Positions 36,054 to 45,242 of a stretch of 64,000 nt of DNA are shown one piece after another. Numbering within the stretch: the stretch's first letter is position 1; each line of letters opens with the position of its first letter. Under the pieces are notes generated by a model that saw nothing but the letters and a program-made list of their open reading frames with translations, had not been told where the DNA came from and ran no database searches. Both the position numbers and the translations under genes were made by a program. The DNA is taken from the NCBI GenBank assembly GCA_913058335.1, contig CAJXPX010000012.1, forward strand, positions 50,632 to 114,631. The letters are read 5' to 3'. The DNA is from an uncultured Hyphomonadaceae bacterium (GTDB lineage: Bacteria > Pseudomonadota > Alphaproteobacteria > Caulobacterales > Maricaulaceae).

Positions 36054-37910
36054 TTACCAGCCACAAGTCCTGTCACTATTGCGCTCTTCCAGATAAGATT
36101 GCAGAGGTTCGAAATATTCAAGCATTGCAGAACCGTCCATTTCGCGGGATCCGGTAAAGGCTTCAAGAGCCTCAGGCCAAGGTTTTGACGCTCCCATTTC
36201 CAACATGGCATTAAATTTCTCACCGACTTCCTGATTGCCATATACCGAACAGCGGTGAAGTGGCCCTTCAAAGCCAACAGCGTCACAAGCTGCTTTATGG
36301 AACTGGAATTGCAAAATATGAGCTAGGAAATAACGCATATAGGGCGTATTCCCCGGAATATGGTATTTTGCTCCGGGATCAAATGCATCGGCTGGACGAG
36401 GCGCCGGGGGTTTCACGCCCTGATATTCCTCCCGTAACGCCCACCAGCCCTCATTATAATTAGCTGGCGTCAATTCGCCGGAAAAAACTTTCCACCGCCA
36501 TTGGTCAACCATTAGGCCGAAGGGAACGAAGGCTACTTTGTCCATAGCCTGACGCATCAATAGCGCCAAATCAGCCTCTTCACCAGGAACTTTGCTTTCG
36601 TCAAGCAAACCAATTTTTACGAGATATTCCGGTGTGATAGAGAGGGCTATCATATCGCCAATCGCTTCGTGGAAACCATCATTTGCGCCGTTACGATAAA
36701 ATACAGGCTGATTTTTATAAGCGCGTTGATAAAAATTATGTCCTAATTCGTGATGGACGGTCGAGAAATCCTCGCCATTGACCTTGGTACACATTTTGAT
36801 GCGGATGTCGTCTTTTTCATCAATATCCCAAGCAGAAGCGTGGCAAACAACCTCGCGGTCTTCTGGTTTTGTTATAAGAGACCGCTCATAAAACGTCTCA
36901 GGCAGTGGCTCAAAGCCCATAGAAGTGAAGAATTTTTCCGCTGTTTGAACCATTTTCAAGGCATCATAGTCATTATCTTCCAGAAGCTGAGTTGTATCCA
37001 CGCCTTCAGCGGCCCCTTCCGGGGCAACCGCCTCATAGACATTGCCCCATTGCTGAGCCCACATATTTCCAAGTAAGTCGGCTCGGATAGGCTCGTCCAA
37101 AGGCACAACCTCATCACCATATTTTTTATTTAGTTCTGCGCGAACATTGCAATGAAGCTGATCATAAAGAGGCTTTACTTGTTCCCAGAGACGGGTTGTT
37201 TCCGCGATGAACTCGTCAGCATCCATATCATAGCCGCCGCGCCACAATGCGCCGGCATCTGCGTAGCCTAACTCTTGAGATCCCTCATTCACGATCTCGA
37301 CCATACGTGCATAGTCATCCTTCATAGGCACCGAGATTGTGCGCCATCCTTCCCAAATCGCTTGTAATACTTCAGGATCATCAGATTCCGCAATAATGTC
37401 ACTGGCTTCTGTAAGCGTGATCATTTCACCTTCATACTCAAACTTTCCAGTCCCATAAGCCGCATTCAGACCCGTCATAATCTCAGAAAGTTCTTTAGCC
37501 GCACCTTGGCGCTCCGGGGCCGGAAAGTTTGAAGCGCGCTTTAAACCGTCCATTTTGCGGCGCATATCATCAGGTAAGCTAAGACCGTTGAATTGCTTTG
37601 CTTCATTCGCCAGTCGTGTATCCAACAAGGATGCCTGTTCGGAGGCTTTTGCGGCGAGCCAATTTGTATCTTCAGTGATAAAATTGTTGTTAACCCAATC
37701 GACGCGGGCTTGATACTCGTTCAGCGTGCTTTTCTCTTTTTCCGCATTTTCTAAAAACTCTTTGGCATCCTGCACTGTGACTTGATCCCCGCTAGGACTC
37801 GCCGCTTCAACCATTTTGTCCACATTATCTGATGGAATCTCGACAGAGTTGTTGCAACTGGCGATAGCTAAAGCCAACACACTTACGGCGGATGATAAAA
37901 ACAGCTTCAT
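36054..37910 (-). CDS. M2-family peptidyl-dipeptidase lipoprotein
   Basis: A 618-residue zinc metallopeptidase related to angiotensin-converting enzyme. The zinc motif HHELGHNF (HExxH) is at about residue 385, with the third ligand in NDGFHEAIGDM about 25 residues on. The N-terminus is a signal peptide ending AIASC, a plausible lipobox, so it is probably membrane-tethered in the periplasm. Length and motifs match bacterial M2 enzymes. Divergent from hemH. Confidence 0.92.
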   Translation of the reverse strand: MKLFLSSAVSVLALAIASCNNSVEIPSDNVDKMVEAASPSGDQVTVQDAKEFLENAEKEKSTLNEYQARVDWVNNNFITEDTNWLAAKASEQASLLDTRLANEAKQFNGLSLPDDMRRKMDGLKRASNFPAPERQGAAKELSEIMTGLNAAYGTGKFEYEGEMITLTEASDIIAESDDPEVLQAIWEGWRTISVPMKDDYARMVEIVNEGSQELGYADAGALWRGGYDMDADEFIAETTRLWEQVKPLYDQLHCNVRAELNKKYGDEVVPLDEPIRADLLGNMWAQQWGNVYEAVAPEGAAEGVDTTQLLEDNDYDALKMVQTAEKFFTSMGFEPLPETFYERSLITKPEDREVVCHASAWDIDEKDDIRIKMCTKVNGEDFSTVHHELGHNFYQRAYKNQPVFYRNGANDGFHEAIGDMIALSITPEYLVKIGLLDESKVPGEEADLALLMRQAMDKVAFVPFGLMVDQWRWKVFSGELTPANYNEGWWALREEYQGVKPPAPRPADAFDPGAKYHIPGNTPYMRYFLAHILQFQFHKAACDAVGFEGPLHRCSVYGNQEVGEKFNAMLEMGASKPWPEALEAFTGSREMDGSAMLEYFEPLQSYLEERNSDRTCGW

Positions 37911-38063
37911 TTTGTCCTCTTATATTTTTTTGTGCAGTTTATAGTTTAACTTCATTGCAGACTAATCTTGGCAAGCCAAACTTTTGCCTTATTCGTAAGC
38001 ACTCCCGCAAGAAGGTCAATGCTGTCCATGTATTGTCGAAGAGTAATGAGCTAACGGAGCCAA

Positions 38064-39077
38064 ATGATGTCATCAAAACCCGGACTGATCCTCGTTAATC
38101 TCGGCTCGCCGGATGCGCCGACGGCTCAGGCGACGCGAAAATATTTGTTTGAGTTTTTACATGACCCCCGGGTGATTGATACATCTCGTTGGATTTGGTG
38201 TCCTATATTGCACGGCGTCATACTGCGGGTGCGTCCGGCAAAGTCGGCCCGGGCTTATCGGTCAATCTGGAACGAGCCCGAATTTTCAGCTCAGTCCGAC
38301 CTAGTTGATACGGCGCCGCTTGTCCGAATCACACAAGCGCAGGCGGCAGGGGTGCAGAATGTTTTTGAGGATTCAATTCTCGTAGAAACCGCTATGCGGT
38401 ACGGTAATCCGTCTATTTCCTCCGCGATTAATACTTTGACGGCAAAGGGTTGCTCGCGAATCGCTATCCTGCCGCTCTATCCGCAATTTGCCGGAGCGAC
38501 GACGGCTTCCGTCTTTGACGGGGTGGCAAAAGCCCTCAAAGACCGAATGGATATTCCGGAAATCCGGTTTTTAAGAAACTATTATGAGGAAGAAGGCTTC
38601 ATAAAATGTCTGGCTGACAGTTTGCAAAATCATCTTGATACATTGGACTGGAAACCGGACGCGGTGCTGACATCTTATCATGGCCTCCCTCAAAGCTATG
38701 TAGATAAGGGTGATCCTTATCAGGCAGAATGCCTAAGAACGACAGAGCTTTTAAGAGACCACACAGGCTATGCTGAAAACTATCTCTATGCGACCTTCCA
38801 GTCACGCTTTGGGCCGAAAGATTGGTTGCGCCCATATACGGATAAAACATTGGAAAAACTGGCAAGGCAGGGCGTTAAAAATATCGCCGTCATGATGCCG
38901 GGATTCGCCGCAGACTGTCTTGAGACACTGGAAGAAATCAAGATTGAGGCCCGGGAGAGTTTTCTAAAGGCGGGCGGAGAAAACTTTACGGCTGTGCCAT
39001 GCCTAAACAATCGGAGCGATCATATCGATTTCTTGGCTAATATTGCAAAAGACAAGCTCTTAAAAGGATGGCTTTAA
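38064..39077 (+). CDS. hemH: Ferrochelatase
   Basis: A 337-residue enzyme inserting iron into protoporphyrin IX. LILVNLGSPDAP opens it, LTSYHGLPQSYVDKGDPY carries the active-site His, and MMPGFAADCLETLEEI the conserved glutamate region. Two adjacent ATGs (38064, 38067) follow a CGGAG sequence. Its last 18 bases overlap the end of the convergent kinase gene. Confidence 0.96.
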   Translation: MMSSKPGLILVNLGSPDAPTAQATRKYLFEFLHDPRVIDTSRWIWCPILHGVILRVRPAKSARAYRSIWNEPEFSAQSDLVDTAPLVRITQAQAAGVQNVFEDSILVETAMRYGNPSISSAINTLTAKGCSRIAILPLYPQFAGATTASVFDGVAKALKDRMDIPEIRFLRNYYEEEGFIKCLADSLQNHLDTLDWKPDAVLTSYHGLPQSYVDKGDPYQAECLRTTELLRDHTGYAENYLYATFQSRFGPKDWLRPYTDKTLEKLARQGVKNIAVMMPGFAADCLETLEEIKIEARESFLKAGGENFTAVPCLNNRSDHIDFLANIAKDKLLKGWL

Positions 39078-39704
39078 TTTCTCGAATATATCTTCGACAG
39101 ATTGCTTTGGGTCGAGAATAAATTCGCTAGAAAGAACAGTATCAGCCAAAGCGTGATAACTTTTGGCACGCGCTTCCAAAAGCTTCGGGTAAGAATCTAA
39201 AACAGCGTCCTTATCCGACTGACCTGGCTCTTGTTCGAAATAACTTTTCCAAATGAGGGGTTTAGGCTGCTGGAAATACTGCAACTTCAATCTTTCTAAA
39301 GTGTCCTTTGTTGCCTGAATATAAACAACGTAATGTGTACGTCTGAGTTCTTTTAAAACGTCGTCTCCAGTATAAATGACGCTGCCCGTAGTATCGAGAA
39401 TCATATTGGAGGCGTTTATGCCAAGCGCTTTTTGAGTGGCCATTGTTTCAAGGCCAATGGATTTGTCTTCGCGCTCTGAATACCCTTGTGAATAAGGCTG
39501 GCCTTGCCATTCGGCAAAGCTGGCCATGTCGTCATGACCCAATTCTTCCCAGATCAATTTATCGACTTCGACAAGGGTAAAATCAAATTGGCTTGCGATG
39601 CGCTTGGCGGTGTAGCTTTTGCCGATGTTCGACATACCTATAAAAGCCAGGCGCAAATTCCCTGAATTATATCTGGTTTCGAATTCTGCGAGGCTCAGTT
39701 TCAC
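39060..39704 (-). CDS. P-loop kinase-like protein (shikimate kinase fold)
   Basis: A 214-residue protein with Walker A GMSNIGKSYTAKRIA at about residue 23 and a following VDKLIW acidic motif, as in shikimate/gluconate kinases. Specific shikimate-binding residues cannot be recognised and the middle part (WQGQPYSQGYSERE) is unusual, so the substrate is unknown. It uses a GTG start three bases after thrC and is probably co-transcribed. Confidence 0.7.
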   Translation of the reverse strand: MKLSLAEFETRYNSGNLRLAFIGMSNIGKSYTAKRIASQFDFTLVEVDKLIWEELGHDDMASFAEWQGQPYSQGYSEREDKSIGLETMATQKALGINASNMILDTTGSVIYTGDDVLKELRRTHYVVYIQATKDTLERLKLQYFQQPKPLIWKSYFEQEPGQSDKDAVLDSYPKLLEARAKSYHALADTVLSSEFILDPKQSVEDIFEKLKPSF

Positions 39705-39707
39705 TTT

Positions 39708-41051
39708 TTACCCGAGAAAGTCTGACAGGGAGTCGAGAGTAGGGGCGAGGGAGGTCACGCGTTTCTCCTGTTTCATGGCTTTAGCCAAAGGTTCGGGCAA
39801 GTCGATTTTAGCATCGATAATTCGCTCGACACTATCTGCAAATTTAGCTGGATGAGCGGTTGCAACCGTAACTTTGATGAATTCTCGCTCTACGTCTTTG
39901 GAAAAAGCTTCCATGGCCAAATGCCCGACAGCGGTATGAGGGCACATGACATATCCTGTCTTATTAAAGATACGGCGTAAATGACGTTCCGTTTCCTCAT
40001 CCGAAAAGGAGGCTCCCCAACACAGTTCGGAGACTTTCTCAAAATCCTTGTCCAGAAGGTCAAGAATACGCGGGAAGTTGTTAGGGCGGCCTATATCCAT
40101 CGCATTTGACAGGGTCGGGACAGAGGGGCGCGGGCGATAATTGCCCTCCTCAAGATAATCGACGAAAGGGTCATTGGCGTTGTTACCGACAACAAAGCGA
40201 TCAATCGGGCCCCCCATTTTCTTGGCGATAATCCCGCCAGTAAGATTACCGAGATTGCCTGATGGAATAGAATAAACAATCGGCACTCCGGGATGGGCAG
40301 CCTTAATTTGTAACGAGGTCCAGAAATAATAAAAACTTTGGGGAATGACGCGGCCCACATTGATCGAGTTAGCCGACATAAGATTATGTTTTTTGCTTAA
40401 CTCCTTGTTCGCAAAGGCATCTTTGACAAGTTGCTGGCAATCATCAAACGTGCCCTGAAGGCTGACGGCTTGGACATTGGAGTTATGATTGCCGATTGTA
40501 CAAAGCTGTTGTTCCTGAACTTTACTGACTCCGCCTTCAGGATATAGAATAACGACCCGAATTCCATCCTGATCCAGGAACGCATCACCGACAGCGCCGC
40601 CTGTATCTCCAGACGTTGCAACTAAAATTGTGCGGGTTTGCCCTTTTGATTTCATCAATTCAGAGGCGGAGCGCCCCATAAACCGCGCGGCAAAATCTTT
40701 AAATGCCAGAGTCGGGCCGTGAAAGAGTTCAAGAATATACTCATTGGCGACTTCGGTCATAGCCGTATCTAACTCTTCTCCCTGAAGGGTTTTCATAGGA
40801 ACCGGAAAATTATAAGCGTCCTCGCAGAGCAATTTTAAAGCTTCTTGGTCAAAGGCCCCGTCAATGAAATGCCGGGCCAATTCGGCCGCGCAGGCCCAGA
40901 AAGGTAATGCCCCCAGTTTCGCCGTTTCTTCGGGCGAGAAAAAGGGAAGATCGTCCGGCATCCATAAGCCGCCATCGGGCGCCAATGACGCTAAGAGAGC
41001 CTGACCAAAATCGGCTTTTACTGACGTATCAAGATGGGAATGGTAAGTCAT
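39708..41051 (-). CDS. thrC: Threonine synthase
   Basis: A 447-residue fold type II PLP enzyme making threonine from O-phosphohomoserine. PLP lysine in GPTLAFKDFAARFMG (about residue 118), ATSGDTGGAVG, and SIPSGNLGNLTGG are conserved. Homoserine dehydrogenase and kinase are not in this window. Starts upstream of the kinase gene. Confidence 0.95.
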   Translation of the reverse strand: MTYHSHLDTSVKADFGQALLASLAPDGGLWMPDDLPFFSPEETAKLGALPFWACAAELARHFIDGAFDQEALKLLCEDAYNFPVPMKTLQGEELDTAMTEVANEYILELFHGPTLAFKDFAARFMGRSASELMKSKGQTRTILVATSGDTGGAVGDAFLDQDGIRVVILYPEGGVSKVQEQQLCTIGNHNSNVQAVSLQGTFDDCQQLVKDAFANKELSKKHNLMSANSINVGRVIPQSFYYFWTSLQIKAAHPGVPIVYSIPSGNLGNLTGGIIAKKMGGPIDRFVVGNNANDPFVDYLEEGNYRPRPSVPTLSNAMDIGRPNNFPRILDLLDKDFEKVSELCWGASFSDEETERHLRRIFNKTGYVMCPHTAVGHLAMEAFSKDVEREFIKVTVATAHPAKFADSVERIIDAKIDLPEPLAKAMKQEKRVTSLAPTLDSLSDFLG

Positions 41052-41113
41052 GCGGGCTCAATAAAGCAGTTTTGCAGGGACGCAAGGATTTAGGAGAAGG
41101 TGACGCTCAGTAT

Positions 41114-41731
41114 CTATAAGGCCTGAGTGCGCACCATATGGGCTAAAATGTTGACCATGGTTGCATGGGCAGGGGTGTCGCCCGAATTCGTGAGGCTATG
41201 TTCGAAGTCTCCCCGATAGCGGATTGTTTCGCCTGCTTTAGCGGTCCAGCGCTTTGATCCAATTTCGACCGTAACTTCTCCCTCAAGAATACTGAGGTTT
41301 TCTACCGAGCCGGCGGGATGGGGCGAACTTTTTAGAATGCCGCCGGGCTCGGCACGAAAGTCATACCATTGAACCCATTGCAACGTATCGACCGAGCCAA
41401 TGATCCGCAGTTCACATAAACCGTCTTCGCTTTTCAGAAGTGGTATATCCTGCACAAATAGTTTTTCTATCAATACATCTTGGCTCTCATCCGCTGATAC
41501 CATGGCCTCAACACTTGTTTTCAACGCGAGGCTAAGACGCGATAGTGTCGCCAATGAGGGATTGGTTTCATTTTTTTCGATCTGGCTGATCATGGATTTA
41601 GCGACTCCGGACATTTCGGATAATTCGCCAAGTGATAATTTGTCCGCTGTACGTAATCTCAGGATTGTTTGACCGAGTTTTTCAGATAATGCGTCGGTTT
41701 CCGGGCAATATTGTCGTTTTTGTCTGGCCAT
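41114..41731 (-). CDS. XRE-family regulator with C-terminal cupin (SutR-like)
   Basis: A 205-residue protein: HTH-XRE at about residues 14-68 (LRTADKLSLGELSEMSGVAKSMISQIEKNETNPSL) and a cupin at about 130-200 (SILEGEVTVEIG, AGETIRYRGDFEHSLTN). XRE-cupin proteins are one-component sensors; E. coli SutR of this type controls sulfur utilisation. The gene is divergent from the siroheme/sulfite reductase operon and a perfect palindrome lies between them, so it is a likely regulator of that operon (inference). Confidence 0.85.
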   Translation of the reverse strand: MARQKRQYCPETDALSEKLGQTILRLRTADKLSLGELSEMSGVAKSMISQIEKNETNPSLATLSRLSLALKTSVEAMVSADESQDVLIEKLFVQDIPLLKSEDGLCELRIIGSVDTLQWVQWYDFRAEPGGILKSSPHPAGSVENLSILEGEVTVEIGSKRWTAKAGETIRYRGDFEHSLTNSGDTPAHATMVNILAHMVRTQAL

Positions 41732-41812
41732 AGTCTTTCCTGTCTTGTCCTCACGCCTCTGTGAAGATTTACCGCAAACAATTTCCCGCTTGGACTAGAT
41801 TTTGCTCACTTT

Positions 41813-41828
41813 GTTCTATATATAGAAC
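41813..41828. promoter_or_regulatory. Perfect 16-bp palindrome, candidate operator of the XRE-cupin regulator
   Basis: GTTCTATATATAGAAC is perfectly self-complementary. It lies in the 162-bp gap between the divergent regulator and siroheme synthase genes, 65 bases before the latter. A TTGGAC at 41790-41795 places a plausible -10 (TCTATA) inside the palindrome, so binding would block transcription of the cys operon. Confidence 0.6.
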
Positions 41829-41893
41829 GCTCAATCAAGGCAAGGGCCAAGAAGTGAGAGCTTCGGAACCTATTTAAACCAAAGGCGGAAGAC

Positions 41894-43279
41894 ATGCGTT
41901 ACCTTCCCATACATGTAGAGACGAGAGGCGTTACAATCCGTGTTTTCGGCGGTGGTAAAACGGCCGAGTCTAAATTGCGCACTCTGATAAAAACTGAGGC
42001 ACATTTAGAAGTCATTTCAGAGGACATAAGTTCAGAAATAGCCCGTTGGGAAGAGCTGAAACGCCTGACTGTCATCAAAAAGTCCTTCGAAGTGTCGGAT
42101 ATAGCCGGAGCCCGGTTAGTTTATGCTGCTAGCGAAGATGACGTTTTAAACGCGCAAATCGCTGATCTTGCTCGTGAGCAGGGTATTCTTGCCAATGCCG
42201 CAGATCAAAAATCTGCGTGTGATTTTATCACGCCGGCCTTGGTGGATCGTTCACCGGTTTTGGTTTCCATTGGTACAGAAGGCACGACGCCGGGGCTCGC
42301 CCGGGCTTTGAAAGCGGATTTAGAAAAGCGCCTCCCGTCTGACTTGGGAAAACTCGCTTTACTCACAAAAAAGCTTAGAGCCAAAGTTAAAATGCATTTG
42401 CCGGTTCTGTCAGACCGGCAGACTTTTTGGGCGAATATTTTTGGAGGAAAAGAGCTCTCTAATCAATTAAGGAAAGACCCTAAGACATTTACTGAAGCTG
42501 TTGAAAACGCACTATTAAATCAAAAAGAAGTGAAAGCCGGTCAGGTGACGCTCGTCGGGGCTGGGCCAGGAAACCCTGACCTGCTGACTTTTGCCGCGCA
42601 ACAGGCTCTTCACAGTGCAGATGTCATTATTTATGACCGTTTGGTGAGCCAAGAGGTTTTAGAGTTAGGACGACGCGAAGCTGAGTATATTTATGTCGGA
42701 AAAACACCGAACGGCCCATCCGTCACACAAGATGATATAAATGCTTTATTGATCGAGAAAGCCCGCAAGGGACTTCATATCGTTCGCCTCAAAGGCGGTG
42801 ACCCGCTTATTTTCGGTAGGGCGGATGAAGAAATCACTGTGTTACATAATGCGGATATAGCCTACCGCATTGTCCCCGGAATTACGGCGGCGGCCGGCGC
42901 GGCGGCAGAAATCGGGGTGTCTCTGACGACACGCGGTAAAAATTCGTCTGTGACTTTCCTGACGGGGCATGACGCGAAAGGTTATGCCGAACAGGATTGG
43001 AAGACGCTAGCCAAGCCAGACTCCCGCGCGATCGTCTATATGGGCGTCGGAGCATCTAGGTTTATTCAGGGCCGGCTTCTTATTCATGGCGCCAGTGCGG
43101 ACACATCTGTCACAGTCGTGGAAAATGCTACCCGTCCAGAACAAAAAGTCGTGAGCACGAAACTCTCTGCTTTGGCCGATGATATGACCAAAGCGGATAT
43201 TAAAGGCCCAGCAGTTCTGATGCTCGGTTATTCAGCCAATAGAGCTGAAATCACCCAAATTATAAAGGCTGTCTCATGA
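41894..43279 (+). CDS. cysG: Siroheme synthase (CysG-type fusion)
   Basis: A 461-residue trifunctional enzyme. The N-terminal part (1-205) is a precorrin-2 dehydrogenase/ferrochelatase with VFGGGKTAESKLRTL; the C-terminal part (about 215-461) is uroporphyrinogen-III methyltransferase with LVGAGPGNPDLLTFAA and VRLKGGDPLIFGRADEE. It supplies siroheme to the sulfite reductase encoded two genes on. GGCGGAAG precedes the ATG; its end overlaps the next gene by four bases. Confidence 0.95.
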   Translation: MRYLPIHVETRGVTIRVFGGGKTAESKLRTLIKTEAHLEVISEDISSEIARWEELKRLTVIKKSFEVSDIAGARLVYAASEDDVLNAQIADLAREQGILANAADQKSACDFITPALVDRSPVLVSIGTEGTTPGLARALKADLEKRLPSDLGKLALLTKKLRAKVKMHLPVLSDRQTFWANIFGGKELSNQLRKDPKTFTEAVENALLNQKEVKAGQVTLVGAGPGNPDLLTFAAQQALHSADVIIYDRLVSQEVLELGRREAEYIYVGKTPNGPSVTQDDINALLIEKARKGLHIVRLKGGDPLIFGRADEEITVLHNADIAYRIVPGITAAAGAAAEIGVSLTTRGKNSSVTFLTGHDAKGYAEQDWKTLAKPDSRAIVYMGVGASRFIQGRLLIHGASADTSVTVVENATRPEQKVVSTKLSALADDMTKADIKGPAVLMLGYSANRAEITQIIKAVS

Positions 43280-43599
43280 GTTCCGCAAAACATAAAGGGA
43301 AGGGGCCGCAATCCCTGACTGCCAATACTTTACGCGACGGCCTGAGTGTCTGGCTCACCGCAGAATTTGACTGGTCGATGAAATATTCTGAGGCGCTTAT
43401 CACTGAAGATGATAAGATAATTGAAAAAATGGAAAGTATCGGCGAAGAAAGTGAACGCGCCAATGACGTTGTCGCACCCTATTTTATTGACGTAGAAGCT
43501 GAGTCGGGGCTTCCCGTTCGCTATCGCGAAAAATTCCGTGTCAGAGGCCCAAGCTATGACACGGCCACCCTTGTTCCTCTTGATATTCAAAAGGTCTAA
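43276..43599 (+). CDS. DUF2849 family protein
   Basis: A 107-residue protein of the DUF2849 family, seen between siroheme synthase and sulfite reductase genes in alphaproteobacteria. LTANTLRDGLSVWLT near the start and a YREKFRVRGPSYD segment near the end are characteristic. Function is unknown; position implies a role in sulfite reduction. Overlaps cysG by four bases and ends 2 bases before cysI. Confidence 0.82.
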   Translation: MSSAKHKGKGPQSLTANTLRDGLSVWLTAEFDWSMKYSEALITEDDKIIEKMESIGEESERANDVVAPYFIDVEAESGLPVRYREKFRVRGPSYDTATLVPLDIQKV

Positions 43600-43601
43600 T
43601 C

Positions 43602-45242
43602 ATGTATAGATATGATGAATTTGACGCCGACATGGTGTCCTCACGTGTTGAGCAATTCAAAGCGCAAGTAGAGCGCCGCTTATCCGGCGCATTAAGCGAG
43701 GCGGAGTTTCGCCCTCTGCGCCTTATGAACGGTCTTTACCTACAGCTTCACGCCTATATGCTGCGGGTTGCGGTGCCTTATGGGACGCTGAATTCTACAC
43801 AAATGCGTAAACTGGCGGAGCTCGCAGATAAGTATGACCGGGGGTATGGGCATATCACGACTCGCCAAAATGTTCAGTTTAATTGGCCTGAGCTAACGGA
43901 TGTTCCGGATATGCTCAAAGAGCTGGCCAGTGTAGAGATGCACGCCATTCAGACATCAGGAAACTGCATCCGCAATGTGACCTCCGATCCTTACGCTGGG
44001 GCGATAGCAGACGAAATTGAGGATCCGCGTCCGACTTGTGAAATCCTGCGCCAGTGGTCGACCCTGCATCCTGAATTTGCCTTTTTGCCGCGCAAATTTA
44101 AAATTGCCGTTATTGCCTCCAAAAAAGACCGGGCTCTTATCCGCGCACATGATATCGGACTTGAAATCATCGAAAATGACGCTGGCGACATAGGATACCG
44201 TGTTTATGTTGGCGGCGGTCTGGGGCGAACGCCCGTAATCGGGCAAGTCTTACGTGATTTCTTGCCGAGAGTAGAGCTGCTCCCATATTTAGAAGCCACT
44301 TTGCGTATCTATAATCGTTATGGTCGCCGCGATAACAAGTATAAGGCGCGGATTAAAATCCTTGTTCAGGAAACCGGCATTGAAGATTTCCGGAAACAGG
44401 TTGAAGCTGAATATGCGGAGCTCGTTCCGCTTGATATCGCTGTTTCACCCGAAGAGGTTGAGCGGATTACACAGTATTTTTCGCCGCCTGACTATAAAGA
44501 TTTAGAGGATGTTGAGGTCAAGAGTGACGATCCGGCTTTTGCCCGCTGGTTAAAGCATAATGTGCTGGAAAACAAAACGCCGGGCTATTCCATTGTCAAT
44601 ATTTCTTTGAAACCAAAAGACCGCGCGCCGGGCGATGTGACGTCTGAACAGATGCGTATTGCCGCCGACCTTGCAGACGAATTCAGCTTTTCTGAAATTC
44701 GGACCACACACCAACAAAACCTGGTTTTACCCTATGTGGAAACACAGGAATTGGAAAACATTTACAAAAAGCTGGTCGGGGCAAAAATGAGCGAAGGAAA
44801 TATCGGGCTGATTTCTGATATTATTTGTTGCCCGGGTATGGATTTTTGCTCGCTTGCTACGGCCAGATCTATTCCCGTGTCTCAAGCCATCGCCGAGCGT
44901 TTTTGGGATCCTGAACGCCAAGCCGTTATTGGCGAAATGCAAATCAAGATTTCGGGCTGTATCAATGCCTGCGGACATCATCATGTCGGCCATATTGGTA
45001 TTCTAGGCTTAGAAAAAGCCGGCGTCGAATTCTACCAAGTGAAAATCGGCGGCGACCCGTCAGAAAACACTGCCCTTGGCCAAATTACAGGGCCTGGCTT
45101 TTCTCAGGAAGAGCTCATTGACGGCATTGAACGCATGGTCGACCATTATATTGAAATTCGTGAAGACGAAGAACGTTTTATTGATACGGTGCGCCGCGCC
45201 GGAGTCGAAACATTTAAGGAAGTGCTCTATGTCGACGCCTGA
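43602..45242 (+). CDS. cysI: Sulfite reductase hemoprotein (nitrite/sulfite reductase family)
   Basis: A 546-residue siroheme/4Fe-4S protein reducing sulfite to sulfide. The two ferredoxin-like repeats are present, and the cluster-binding cysteines appear as CPGMDFC and CINACGHHHVGHIG. Substrate arginines are suggested by TTRQNVQFNW and RTTHQQNLVLP. The operon with cysG, DUF2849 and cysH shows a sulfite rather than nitrite role. No flavoprotein CysJ is adjacent. Confidence 0.93.
   Translation: MYRYDEFDADMVSSRVEQFKAQVERRLSGALSEAEFRPLRLMNGLYLQLHAYMLRVAVPYGTLNSTQMRKLAELADKYDRGYGHITTRQNVQFNWPELTDVPDMLKELASVEMHAIQTSGNCIRNVTSDPYAGAIADEIEDPRPTCEILRQWSTLHPEFAFLPRKFKIAVIASKKDRALIRAHDIGLEIIENDAGDIGYRVYVGGGLGRTPVIGQVLRDFLPRVELLPYLEATLRIYNRYGRRDNKYKARIKILVQETGIEDFRKQVEAEYAELVPLDIAVSPEEVERITQYFSPPDYKDLEDVEVKSDDPAFARWLKHNVLENKTPGYSIVNISLKPKDRAPGDVTSEQMRIAADLADEFSFSEIRTTHQQNLVLPYVETQELENIYKKLVGAKMSEGNIGLISDIICCPGMDFCSLATARSIPVSQAIAERFWDPERQAVIGEMQIKISGCINACGHHHVGHIGILGLEKAGVEFYQVKIGGDPSENTALGQITGPGFSQEELIDGIERMVDHYIEIREDEERFIDTVRRAGVETFKEVLYVDA

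Noticed and set aside
45076..45228. Extended N-terminus of the DUF934-CysH protein
   Set aside because: This segment lies within cysI in another frame; AAGGA and ATG at 45229 give the start.
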